From Flavobacteriales bacterium UBA4474 (GTDB lineage Bacteria > Bacteroidota > Bacteroidia > Flavobacteriales_D > Sanyastnellaceae), in NCBI GenBank assembly GCA_002389295.1, contig DGOE01000089.1, positions 1 to 25,283 of the forward strand: a DNA stretch of 25,283 nt. The letters are read 5' to 3'. The notes beneath the pieces are model-generated. The model was not told the DNA's origin. It ran no database searches and was given only the letters and a program-made list of their open reading frames with translations. Position 1 is the first letter of the stretch; each line of letters opens with the position of its first letter. The translations under genes and the position numbers were made by a program. Positions 6,542 to 14,716 of this stretch are shown in pieces.

Positions 6542-8731
6542 ATGAAAACCCGATTTTTTAGCTGCTTGGCCTTCGTTGCCCTCTGTGTTTTTTGGTTGCC
6601 CACCTCCGTGAAGGCCCAAGAAGCTGAGCACGATATTGCCTTCGAGTGGATTGAAGTGCAACTGAAGGGCATCAGGACGGACTTCGCCCGCCCGCCCATT
6701 CACGCCCGCAATTTGTACCACGTTTCCCTCGCGATGTATGACGCTTGGGCAGCCTATGATGATGTGGCAGAGACCATGCTCTTGGGCAAGACTTTGGGCG
6801 GCTACACTTCCGAGTTCGACGGCATTCCAGAGAGCATCTTGCCCTTTTTGACTTTCCCTGATGCTCAGGAAGAAGCGATTTCATATGCCGCATACAGGGT
6901 GCTGACCCACCGCTACGAGAATTCACCCGGAGTGGTGACCGCCCAGGCGCGGTTTGATTCTCTTTTTGCTGCAAAAGGGTACGATCCAGGCCTGACTTCT
7001 TCCAATTACTCCGGTGGATCGCCGGCGGCTTTGGGCAACTACATCGCCGAGCAGGTCATTGCTTTTGGCATTCAAGATGGCGCCAATGAGGCCTTTGATT
7101 ATGTCAACCTCTACTACGAGCCGCTCAATGAGCAAATGGTGATGTCCGATCCGGGCAACCCTACGATTGCTGACCCCAACCGGTGGCAACCCCTCGCCAT
7201 CGATGGTTTTGTCGACCAATCAGGCCAAGTGCTGGATAGTTCGCCTCCCTTTCAAAGCCCAGAATGGGGTTGGGTGGTTCCCTTCGCACTGACGGACGAC
7301 CAACTGGTCATTTACGAGAGAGACAACGAGCTCTGGCCCACCTATCTCGATCCCGGTCCGCCGGTCTACATCGGGGGAGACCAACCCGCTGCAGCCGACA
7401 GCATGTTCCGGCACCACTTTGCCATGGTGAGCATTTGGCAGTCCCATCACGACCCGTACAATGGGGTGATGATCGATGCCAGCCCAGCGAGCATCGGCAA
7501 TGCGCCTGACTTTCCGGAAACGCTCGAGGAATACGGTGATTTCTACACCTACTTCGATGGCGGCGATGCCGGGGTGGGTCACGACATCAATCCCATTACC
7601 GGCCTTCCCTATGAAGAACAGTCCGTGCCGCTTGGAGACTACACGCGCATACTGGCTGAGTTCTGGGCGGATGGTCCGGACAGCGAGACGCCTCCAGGCC
7701 ATTGGTTCAGCATCCTCAATGAGGTCATGACCCACCCCGCGTTTACGTATGATTGGTTGGGAGAAGGCGATGAAATTACCCCATTGCAATACGAGGTACA
7801 GGCCTATTTGACCCTCGGTGGCGCCGTGCACGATGCGGCGATTGCAGCCTGGGGGCTCAAGGGCTACTACGACTATGTGCGGCCTGTATCGGCCATCCGT
7901 TACATGGCAGACCAGGGTCAGAGTTCCGACCCCGCGCTGCCGAGCTACAGCCCGAGCGGCATCCCTCTTTTTCCGGGTTTGATTGAATTGGTGGACGACA
8001 CAGATTCGCTGGCCGGTGCAGAGGGAGAGCACATTGGGAAGATCAAGGTGTATACCTGGCGCGGACCCGATTACATCGTCACGTACGAGCTGGAAAATGG
8101 CCTCGATGCTCCTGTGGATTCAGCAGGCAACATTTCCGGCGTCGGTTGGATCCTTGCCGAAAACTGGTGGCCCTACCAGCGCCCCAGCTTCGTGACGCCT
8201 CCCTTTGCCGGATATGTGTCCGGTCACTCGACGTTCAGTCGCGCTGCTGCGGAAGTACTCACCGCCATTACGGGAGACCCCTACTTCCCGGGGGGCATGG
8301 GTGAGTTTGAATGTCCGCAAGACGACTTTTTGGTTTTTGAAATCGGTCCTTCAGTGGATGTGACGTTGCAGTGGGCGACCTACTACGACGCTTCAGACCA
8401 GTGCAGCCTTTCACGCATCTGGGGCGGCATCCACCCCGTGACGGATGACATCCGTGGCCGGCAAATGGGCATCGTTGTTGGCACACAATCTGTCACCCTC
8501 GCCCAGTCCTATTTCGACGGGAGCATCAACAGCACTTGTGGAGTTGGGCCCTACGGCGGATGTCTTGGCGACCTCGACGGAGACGGGATTCAGAGCGTGG
8601 AAGATGTGCTGTACATGCTGGCCAATTTTGGTCACGTCGGCCCCCACCCTGCGGACATCGACTTGGATGACCTTGTGGGCACTACGGACCTGCTGATCCT
8701 GTTGGGGATCTACGGTTGCCAATGCCCTTAA
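6542..8731 (+). CDS. Secreted vanadium-dependent haloperoxidase / PAP2-like protein with dockerin-like tail
   Basis: A 729-residue protein with a signal peptide (MKTRFFSCLAFVALC to VKAQ). The core matches the vanadate/phosphate-binding signature shared by vanadium haloperoxidases and type 2 acid phosphatases: KGYYDYVRP (K440, R447), the SGH motif (S560-H562, where the catalytic histidine is expected) and SRIWGGIH (R625, H631). All three motifs are intact and in family order. The reaction could be halide oxidation by peroxide or phosphate ester hydrolysis; the sequence alone does not decide. The last 56 residues (674-729) hold two 12-residue calcium loops with Asp at positions 1, 3, 5 and 12 (D677-D688 and D705-D716), as in dockerin type I repeats, and the protein ends GCQCP. 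I see no T9SS sorting domain. The start at 6542 is chosen because the signal peptide begins there; an upstream in-frame start at 6476 would add 22 non-signal residues. Its stop is 4 bases from that of folC. Confidence 0.88.
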   Translation: MKTRFFSCLAFVALCVFWLPTSVKAQEAEHDIAFEWIEVQLKGIRTDFARPPIHARNLYHVSLAMYDAWAAYDDVAETMLLGKTLGGYTSEFDGIPESILPFLTFPDAQEEAISYAAYRVLTHRYENSPGVVTAQARFDSLFAAKGYDPGLTSSNYSGGSPAALGNYIAEQVIAFGIQDGANEAFDYVNLYYEPLNEQMVMSDPGNPTIADPNRWQPLAIDGFVDQSGQVLDSSPPFQSPEWGWVVPFALTDDQLVIYERDNELWPTYLDPGPPVYIGGDQPAAADSMFRHHFAMVSIWQSHHDPYNGVMIDASPASIGNAPDFPETLEEYGDFYTYFDGGDAGVGHDINPITGLPYEEQSVPLGDYTRILAEFWADGPDSETPPGHWFSILNEVMTHPAFTYDWLGEGDEITPLQYEVQAYLTLGGAVHDAAIAAWGLKGYYDYVRPVSAIRYMADQGQSSDPALPSYSPSGIPLFPGLIELVDDTDSLAGAEGEHIGKIKVYTWRGPDYIVTYELENGLDAPVDSAGNISGVGWILAENWWPYQRPSFVTPPFAGYVSGHSTFSRAAAEVLTAITGDPYFPGGMGEFECPQDDFLVFEIGPSVDVTLQWATYYDASDQCSLSRIWGGIHPVTDDIRGRQMGIVVGTQSVTLAQSYFDGSINSTCGVGPYGGCLGDLDGDGIQSVEDVLYMLANFGHVGPHPADIDLDDLVGTTDLLILLGIYGCQCP

Positions 8732-8735
8732 GGGC

Positions 8736-9962
8736 TCAACGGCCGCTTGCGCTCAAGGCTGTCAAAGCCGCCCCCACCGTAAACACACTGCCCAACACCA
8801 CGGTCAGTTCGCCGTTGGCTTGAGCCGCGGCCATGGCGGCATTCACTGCTGAGGCCACCGAACTGTGCACGGTGCCTTGTCGACCGGTTGCGGCCGCTTT
8901 GGCTGCCAATTCTCCCGCCGGCATGGCCCGAGGAATTTCCGCTGCGCACCAGTGGTGTGATGCCGCCTCGGGCAAACAGGTCAAGGCCACAGCGACATCC
9001 TTGTCTGCCACGGTCGCATAGACCAGGTGAATGGGCCTACCGAGTTCAGCGAGTGCCTCCCCGGTGGCGGTCAATCCTTCGGCATTGTGCGCGCAATCCA
9101 GGAGCACATCTTTCGACCACCAATGCCAGCGACCGCGCAGCCCCCAGGATGATGGGCCGCCCATCAGGACGGCCTCATCCGAGACGTTGGCACCATCCGC
9201 GCCCAGCGCAACCAAGGAAAGCACGCGGCGCGCCACTGCGCGGTTGCGCCTCAACCATTTGGGCTCCGCCCCACCTCGCTCATCCAACAGGCCATCGTGA
9301 ACCTCCACGCCGAGCCGCATGGACTGTTCCAACACCACCGAACGGGCTTCGGGCGGCAACACCCCCAAGACGCACGGCACGCCCTCTTTGAGGATTCCCG
9401 CTTTTTCCCCGGCGATTGACCGCAGGTCGTCTCCCAGAAATTGCTGGTGGTCCAAACCGATTGAGGTGATGGCGGTCACCAAGGGCGACGGAAAAATATT
9501 GGTCGAATCCAACCGGCCACCCATGCCTGTTTCCAAGACGGCCACATCGACTTCCTGTGCCTTGAAGTGATCGAGCGCCATGCAGAACATGAGCTCAAAA
9601 AAACTGGGGGTCAGGGCGTCCCAAATGTCGCGGTGGGCATCTACGAATGACGTGAACGCTTCCTTTGAAATCAACGCGCCGTTGATGCGGATGCGTTCTC
9701 TGGGATCTTCGAGGTGGGGAGAAGTGTACAGGCCCGTCCTGAGCCCACGTGCCGAGAGCGCTGCCGCCACAGCATGGCTGACCGACCCCTTGCCATTGGT
9801 TCCAGCAATGTGCACGACGGACAATCCCTGCTCAGGGTGGCCGAGCGCGGCGCACAGGTCACGCGTTTTGGACAGGTCAATGCGGTACCTCACCGGCCCG
9901 GTCCGTTGGAACATCGGCAGTTGGGCGTAGAGCCAGTCCAATGTCTCCGCGTACGTCTTCAT
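8736..9962 (-). CDS. folC: Folylpolyglutamate synthase / dihydrofolate synthase
   Basis: Cytoplasmic Mur-ligase-family enzyme that adds glutamate to dihydropteroate and/or tetrahydrofolate using ATP. The 408-residue length is normal. The ATP-binding loop HIAGTNGKGS lies at 51-60. SPHLEDPRERIRING follows, typical of FolC, and then VLETGMGGRLDSTN and a SIGLDHQQFLGD segment with the metal- and substrate-binding residues. A DCAHN motif follows in the C-terminal domain. It is the last gene of the ExbB-ExbD-TonB cluster, 44 bases after the tonB-like stop, and it converges with the haloperoxidase-like gene with only 4 bases between stops and no room for a separate terminator. Confidence 0.96.
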   Translation of the reverse strand: MKTYAETLDWLYAQLPMFQRTGPVRYRIDLSKTRDLCAALGHPEQGLSVVHIAGTNGKGSVSHAVAAALSARGLRTGLYTSPHLEDPRERIRINGALISKEAFTSFVDAHRDIWDALTPSFFELMFCMALDHFKAQEVDVAVLETGMGGRLDSTNIFPSPLVTAITSIGLDHQQFLGDDLRSIAGEKAGILKEGVPCVLGVLPPEARSVVLEQSMRLGVEVHDGLLDERGGAEPKWLRRNRAVARRVLSLVALGADGANVSDEAVLMGGPSSWGLRGRWHWWSKDVLLDCAHNAEGLTATGEALAELGRPIHLVYATVADKDVAVALTCLPEAASHHWCAAEIPRAMPAGELAAKAAATGRQGTVHSSVASAVNAAMAAAQANGELTVVLGSVFTVGAALTALSASGR

Positions 9963-10006
9963 GGTGCCGGTAAGTAAAGCGGGAACCCCTTGCGCCAGTC
10001 AGGCCC

Positions 10007-10810
10007 TCACTGGAGCTCGAAGTTGAATTGTATCCAGCCGATGCGGGTGGGCTTTGTGGGGTGGCTGCTGAACCGCGCTGTCAGCGCGGCTTCCTTTGCC
10101 AATGCGACCAGCCGGCTGCTCGAAGTGGTGCTGTTGGCGGCGTCGAACCGGGCATCCGTGACGCTGCCCGATTTGTCCACGTAAATCTTCATCCGCACGA
10201 TGCCCTCCTCGTCGGGTTTGCGGTCCAGGTTGGGCTCCCCGATCATTGTGCCGCCCTCCAAGAAGCTGTCGCCGAATTCCCCAGAGACCACACCGGTCCC
10301 CTCGATTTGGCCATCCTCCGCACCGCTGTTCCCCGTGCCTTCCTGCGCCCCGTCGGATCCGCCACCGCCCGAGTTGCTGAACATCTGATCAAACGCGTTG
10401 GACAGGTCGTCCGATATCTGAGGATCGGGGTCCTCCACTTCGGTGGGCGTCTCCACCGGCTCCTCTTGGGTGGGGACATCGACCTCACTGACCTCCTGCG
10501 TTTCGATGGTCTCCACAGGGGCCACCTCCTCGGCGGTGGATTCGCTGACCTCCTGTTCGATGACCTCCTCTACCTTCTCGGAAGGCACCTCGGTTTCCCG
10601 GTCGCCTCCGGCTTCGTCGACGTTGCCGAAATCCGCCATGCCCACCGCCACGAATTGCTCGCCCGGTGGTGGGGTGACCTCCTGGAAGGCCACGAAAAGG
10701 AAACACGCAGCCAAAATGGCGGCATACGTCAACGAGGACAGCACGGCGGCGCGTCGGCGCTCCTTGCGTTCCTTATCGGCGTGGTGGCGGTTCCAATCGA
10801 ATCCTGACAT
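10007..10810 (-). CDS. TonB-like energy transducer
   Basis: A 267-residue inner-membrane protein that would carry proton-motive energy from ExbB/ExbD to outer-membrane TonB-dependent transporters. A short basic cytoplasmic stretch (DKERKERRRAA) precedes one membrane segment at about 24-44. A long periplasmic spacer (about 60-190) is rich in Glu, Val, Thr and Gly, with repeated EEV/EVSE/ETPTEV units and a Gly-Ser patch. The C-terminal 70 residues (GIVRMKIYVDKSGSVTDA onward) match the TonB C-terminal fold, ending in a strand of the IQFNFEL type. The spacer is acidic rather than the Pro-Lys-rich spacer of classical TonB. It starts 9 bases after the exbD stop, so the two are almost certainly translated from one message. 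A TolA-like role cannot be excluded. Confidence 0.88.
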   Translation of the reverse strand: MSGFDWNRHHADKERKERRRAAVLSSLTYAAILAACFLFVAFQEVTPPPGEQFVAVGMADFGNVDEAGGDRETEVPSEKVEEVIEQEVSESTAEEVAPVETIETQEVSEVDVPTQEEPVETPTEVEDPDPQISDDLSNAFDQMFSNSGGGGSDGAQEGTGNSGAEDGQIEGTGVVSGEFGDSFLEGGTMIGEPNLDRKPDEEGIVRMKIYVDKSGSVTDARFDAANSTTSSSRLVALAKEAALTARFSSHPTKPTRIGWIQFNFELQ

Positions 10811-10819
10811 CGCGGGTGT

Positions 10820-11212
10820 TCAGCGTGGGGGTTGTGCGCCGAGCATGACTTTCCAATCGTTGGCTTTGGCGAGGCCGATGACCTCGACGGTCTGTCCTGT
10901 GGGCACGGCTTGGTCCACCTGCAAATACAATACCGGATCGGCCTGGTCGGCAAACTTGACCCGGAGGGCAGGCTCGATGTCCGCCCTGGTGATGGCCGTT
11001 CCATTGAGGTAATACGACCCGTCTGGCTTGATGGAGACGGTCAGCCGCGAGCTGGCGCTGCTGGTGCCCTTGCTCTGCGGCAGGTCCACATTGACCCCAT
11101 TCGACACCAGCGTGGACAGGATGATGAAGAAAATGAGCAGGAGGAACACCAGGTCCGTCATGGACGACATGTTGCCTCCGGACTCCACCTTGTTGCGTTG
11201 AGTCAGGTTCAT
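10820..11212 (-). CDS. exbD: ExbD/TolR family biopolymer transport protein
   Basis: A 130-residue single-pass inner-membrane subunit of the proton-driven ExbB-ExbD motor. The N terminus is cytoplasmic and one hydrophobic segment at about 20-38 carries the conserved membrane aspartate (D20 in SSMTDLVFLLLIFFIIL), the residue that takes part in proton flow. The remainder is the periplasmic domain, opening with NGVNVDLPQ as in the family and including a YLNGTAITRADIEPAL segment. Its ATG overlaps the TGA of exbB (ATGA at 11209-11212), which implies translational coupling. TolR is the alternative name, but the tonB-like gene immediately downstream favours ExbD. Confidence 0.93.
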   Translation of the reverse strand: MNLTQRNKVESGGNMSSMTDLVFLLLIFFIILSTLVSNGVNVDLPQSKGTSSASSRLTVSIKPDGSYYLNGTAITRADIEPALRVKFADQADPVLYLQVDQAVPTGQTVEVIGLAKANDWKVMLGAQPPR

Positions 11213-11961
11213 CAGCTGGCGGGTTCCTCGAGGATATCGATAAATTCAAGCGAGCTGGCCTCCATTTTGTGGATCACCTTGCTCACCCGGCTGACGAGGT
11301 GGTTGTACGACATGTAAGCGATGATGCCGACGATGAGGCCGACGATGGTGGTGATCATGGCCTGTTTCGTACCCGATGAGATGTCGTCCACGCGGACCAT
11401 GCCTGCGTTTTCCATGTCCAGGAAGACGTTGACCATCCCGATGACCGTTCCCAGAAAACCAATCATGGGTGCGGCGCCCGCAATGGTCGCCAGTGAACTG
11501 AGGTTTTTCTCCAGGCTGTAGATCTCGAGCTTGCCCACATTTTCGATGCTGGCGGAAATGTCCTTGAGCGGTTTGCCGATGCGGCCGATGCCCTTGTGCA
11601 GCATGCGGGCGATGGGGGTGCCGCTCTGTTCGCAGAGGTTGCGCGCGCTGTCGAGGTTGCCCGCAGAGAGGTAGTCCTTGAGCTTGGCCATGAAATCGCT
11701 GTCCTCTTTTGCTGCTTTGCTGATGGCCATGGACCGCTCAAAAAAGATGAAAAGGGCGATGAAACTCATTACCGCCAAGGGCAGCATGATGTACCAGCCG
11801 CCGGAAATGAGCAGTTCCATGATGGACACGTCGCGGGTGACGACCTCTCCCGAGGCGGCCATGGCGTCTGCGCCCGTACCGGAATCTTGCACTGTGGTGC
11901 CGCCGAGGGTCAGGTCCTGTATGCGCATCAGGACAAATGAGGGAATGTGTGTTGCGATCAT
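11212..11961 (-). CDS. exbB: ExbB/TolQ/MotA family proton channel
   Basis: A 249-residue inner-membrane channel subunit. It has the three-helix layout of TolQ/ExbB: a first segment at about 50-72 (WYIMLPLAVMSFIALFIFF), a large cytoplasmic loop, and two further segments (AGAAPMIGFLGTVIGMVNVF near 145-170 and MITTIVGLIVGIIAYMSY near 200-222). The conserved glycine and threonine residues of the last two helices are visible. About 45 residues precede the first helix. An internal Met at residue 12 is an alternative start, so the exact N terminus is uncertain. The stop overlaps the exbD start, and nhaD ends 102 bases upstream. With exbD and the tonB-like gene it makes one energising complex for TonB-dependent nutrient uptake. 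Confidence 0.92.
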   Translation of the reverse strand: MIATHIPSFVLMRIQDLTLGGTTVQDSGTGADAMAASGEVVTRDVSIMELLISGGWYIMLPLAVMSFIALFIFFERSMAISKAAKEDSDFMAKLKDYLSAGNLDSARNLCEQSGTPIARMLHKGIGRIGKPLKDISASIENVGKLEIYSLEKNLSSLATIAGAAPMIGFLGTVIGMVNVFLDMENAGMVRVDDISSGTKQAMITTIVGLIVGIIAYMSYNHLVSRVSKVIHKMEASSLEFIDILEEPAS

Positions 11962-12063
11962 GCTGTGGGCTTGAAGTCCAACGCCGAAGGTCGCGGTTTA
12001 CGTATGCGCCTCCCCTGAAGAAAAGCACGTGTTTCCCTCCGTGCCTTGTTCACACCGCTGCGC

Positions 12064-13440
12064 TTACGCGCCCAAGCCAAACATGAGCCAGTAGACTGCG
12101 GCTCCAGCGAGGTAACCGGCAATGGCCAACAGGCTCATGCGCTTGACGTACCACATGAAGTCGATTTTCTCCAGCCCCATGACAGCTACGCCTGCGGCAC
12201 TGCCGATGATGAGCGCACTGCCGCCCGTCCCTGCGCAGTAGGCCAGGAACTGCCAAAACAAGCCATCCTGTACGAAGTACCCCATCCACTCCACGGCGCC
12301 GGCATCGGCGACCGGGTACATGCCCATGCTCGCTGCCACCAGCGGCACATTGTCCACGATGGCGGACAGCAAACCGATGGCGATATTGATCAGGTAGACG
12401 TCGCCCAAAGCCATGCGGAGCCAGTCGGCTGTGGCGATCAGGTGCCCGGCTTCTTGCAGGGCCGCGACGGCGAGCAGGATGCCGAGAAAGAACATGACCG
12501 ATGCGGTGTCGATTTTCCGCAACACCCCCACCACACTCAACGTGCTCCTCTCTTGTTCATTCTTGGAGCGGTGCAGCACCTCCGTGGTCAGCCACAACAC
12601 ACCGAGGGACATCATCATGCCCATGAAAGGCGGCAAGTGGGTGACCGTTTTGAACAGGGGGACAAAGAGCAGGCCCGACACCCCCATGGCAAAGATCAAA
12701 TTGCGCTCGCCTTTGGTGGTTGGGTCGGCCGCCTCATCGGGGTCCTTGAGTTCGGGCCGCTCGACCTCTCCCTTCATCCGCATGGACATGATGGTCAGGG
12801 GCACGACCATGCAGACGATGCTCGGAAGGATCAAATTGGTCACGATGACCGGGGTGGTCAGCTGACCCCCGATCCAGAGCATGGTTGTGGTCACGTCGCC
12901 AATGGGAGACCAGGCACCCCCGGCATTGGCGCAGATGATGACTGCCCCCGCATACAGCCAACGCGTCGGCTTGTCCGCAATGAGCTTGCGCAGGAGCGAA
13001 ATCATCACAATGGACGTGGTGAGGTTGTCCAAGGCGGCAGAAAAGAAAAAGGTCAGGACGCCGATGATCCACAGTAGCGGTGCCTTTTTGCGGGTCTTGA
13101 TGCGGTCGGTGATGACCGCAAAACCGTTGTGCGCATCCACCAATTCCACGATGGTCATCGCCCCCATCAGGAAGAACAGGATGCTGGCGATTTCCTCCAT
13201 GTGGTGCAACAACCGGTGTTCGAAAAACACCTTGAGGGCACCGTGTCCCGCGCCGCCGTGGTCAAACGCGTGAAAGTCATCGGCGAGGTGAAGGGGAGCC
13301 TCATGCCAGCCCAGGACCAGCGCTGCCCAGCACAACGTGCCCGTAATCAGCGCACTGGCTGCCTTGTCGATGTGGAGGTTGTGCTCCAGCGCGATGAACA
13401 GATAGCCGACGACAAAGATGACGATAAGGATGGTGGCCAT
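12064..13440 (-). CDS. nhaD: Na+/H+ antiporter, NhaD family
   Basis: A 458-residue integral membrane protein that expels sodium or lithium in exchange for protons. About a dozen hydrophobic segments can be read, starting with ILIVIFVVGYLFIALEH. Family-typical stretches are HHMEEIASILFFLMGAMTIV, FFFSAALDNLTTSIVM and NAGGAWSPIGDVTTTMLW, plus a second inverted half with IVDNVPLVAASMGMY and GTGGSALIIGSAAGVAVMG. The two halves contain matching DN(L/V) sites expected to bind the ion. The start at 13440 (MATILIVIF) is chosen because the extra 38 residues of a longer frame lie inside the glutamate dehydrogenase gene. It begins 14 bases after the stop of that gene and probably shares its message. Confidence 0.93.
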   Translation of the reverse strand: MATILIVIFVVGYLFIALEHNLHIDKAASALITGTLCWAALVLGWHEAPLHLADDFHAFDHGGAGHGALKVFFEHRLLHHMEEIASILFFLMGAMTIVELVDAHNGFAVITDRIKTRKKAPLLWIIGVLTFFFSAALDNLTTSIVMISLLRKLIADKPTRWLYAGAVIICANAGGAWSPIGDVTTTMLWIGGQLTTPVIVTNLILPSIVCMVVPLTIMSMRMKGEVERPELKDPDEAADPTTKGERNLIFAMGVSGLLFVPLFKTVTHLPPFMGMMMSLGVLWLTTEVLHRSKNEQERSTLSVVGVLRKIDTASVMFFLGILLAVAALQEAGHLIATADWLRMALGDVYLINIAIGLLSAIVDNVPLVAASMGMYPVADAGAVEWMGYFVQDGLFWQFLAYCAGTGGSALIIGSAAGVAVMGLEKIDFMWYVKRMSLLAIAGYLAGAAVYWLMFGLGA

Positions 13441-13454
13441 GGTAAAAAGGGGAG

Positions 13455-14690
13455 TCAGAGGAGTTGTTCGAGAGCGATGGACATGGCTGTGGTAGACAAG
13501 CCACGGGTTTCCGGGTTGCGCGCATGGCAGCGTTCCATGGCTGCGCGAATACAATCCGAGGTGTCACCAAAAATGGCCGCGTCGGAGAGGCTCACTTGGC
13601 CATCCCCCATCAAGTATGCAAACACCCTTGCCATGCCGCAATTGGCAATGAAATCAGGAATCACCGCACACTTTTGGTCAGCTTTGTCTGCAATGGGGCC
13701 GTGAAAGATCTCGGCATCGGCAAACGGCACATTGGCGCCGGCTGAAATCACCTCCAATCCCGAAGACAGCATGCGGTCCAGCTGATCACCGGTCACCAGA
13801 CGCGAGGCGGCACAGGGCAGGAACACCTCGGCACCGACGTCCCATACGCCCGCATTGACCTCCTCGAACGTGAGCAAATCACTGGCGGTCAAAGCGTTCC
13901 CCTCTTTGGCAAGGAACAGGGACCGCACTTCATCGAGCCCCATGCCTTCCGGACGGAGCAGTCCCCCGGCACGGTCGATGACGCCTGTGATGACGGCGCC
14001 TTGCTGGGCGAGGTAGAGCGCAGCAGCTGCCCCCACATTGCCCCAGCCTTGGACCAGTACCCGTTTTCCAGATACCGTTCCGCCATAGATGTTGTAGAAG
14101 TGGCGCACCGCCTCGGATACACCATAGCCGGTGATCAGGTCCGCTACCCTGTAACGCACACCGCCGCCGTCGGGCAGAAATGCCGGGTCTTCCACCACTT
14201 GGCTGACCCCTTGGCGCAGGTGCCCGATGCGCCGGACTTTTTGTGCTTCATCAGGCTTGAAATGGCCATTGAACACCCCTTCTTGGGGGTGCCAAACACC
14301 ACAGGCTTCCGTCATGGGAATGACTTCTTTACCAGCGTCGACGTTGAGGTCGCCCCCGGTGCCGTAATAATGCTTGAGCAATGGAGTGACCGCGGCATAC
14401 CAACGGCGCAGGACCCCTTCTTTGCGCGGGTCCGTGGGATCAAAGTCAATGCCGCTCTTGGCACCGCCAATTTGGGGGCCGCTCACGGTGAATTTGATCT
14501 CCATCGTCTTGGCCAATGAGATGACCTCACGCCTGTCCAAGCCTTTGCGCATGCGGGTGCCACCACCTGCGGCGCCTCCCCGCAGGCTGTTGATCACCAC
14601 CCATCCGCGGGCCTCCGTTTCCTGATCGGCCCATTCGAAAACAATTTCCGGTGGGCGCTCGCTGTAACGGTCAAGAAGTTCTTTTATCAT
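13455..14690 (-). CDS. Glu/Leu/Phe/Val dehydrogenase (probable glutamate dehydrogenase)
   Basis: A 411-residue NAD(P)-dependent amino acid dehydrogenase that reversibly deaminates an amino acid, most probably glutamate, linking ammonium and 2-oxoglutarate. The N-terminal dimerisation and substrate domain contains LRGGAAGGGTRM and GGAKSGI, in which K78 is the expected catalytic lysine. GTGGDLNVDAGKEV follows. The Rossmann domain shows VLVQGWGNVG (211-220), and ADQKCAVIPDFIANCGM lies near the end. The sequence is diverged from E. coli GdhA and closer to the Bacteroidota group usually annotated as amino acid dehydrogenase, so I leave the symbol blank; leucine or valine dehydrogenase activity is possible. 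It sits 26 bases after anmK and 14 bases before nhaD on the same strand. Confidence 0.88.
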   Translation of the reverse strand: MIKELLDRYSERPPEIVFEWADQETEARGWVVINSLRGGAAGGGTRMRKGLDRREVISLAKTMEIKFTVSGPQIGGAKSGIDFDPTDPRKEGVLRRWYAAVTPLLKHYYGTGGDLNVDAGKEVIPMTEACGVWHPQEGVFNGHFKPDEAQKVRRIGHLRQGVSQVVEDPAFLPDGGGVRYRVADLITGYGVSEAVRHFYNIYGGTVSGKRVLVQGWGNVGAAAALYLAQQGAVITGVIDRAGGLLRPEGMGLDEVRSLFLAKEGNALTASDLLTFEEVNAGVWDVGAEVFLPCAASRLVTGDQLDRMLSSGLEVISAGANVPFADAEIFHGPIADKADQKCAVIPDFIANCGMARVFAYLMGDGQVSLSDAAIFGDTSDCIRAAMERCHARNPETRGLSTTAMSIALEQLL

Positions 14691-14716
14691 GGTGTGCTGC
14701 GGAATCCCTGTTCGAT

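Noticed and set aside
12046..13077. A 343-codon plus-strand open frame
   Set aside because: Antisense to nhaD, whose membrane segments and DN motifs are clear. The antisense product is His/Gln/Asp-rich with no domain.
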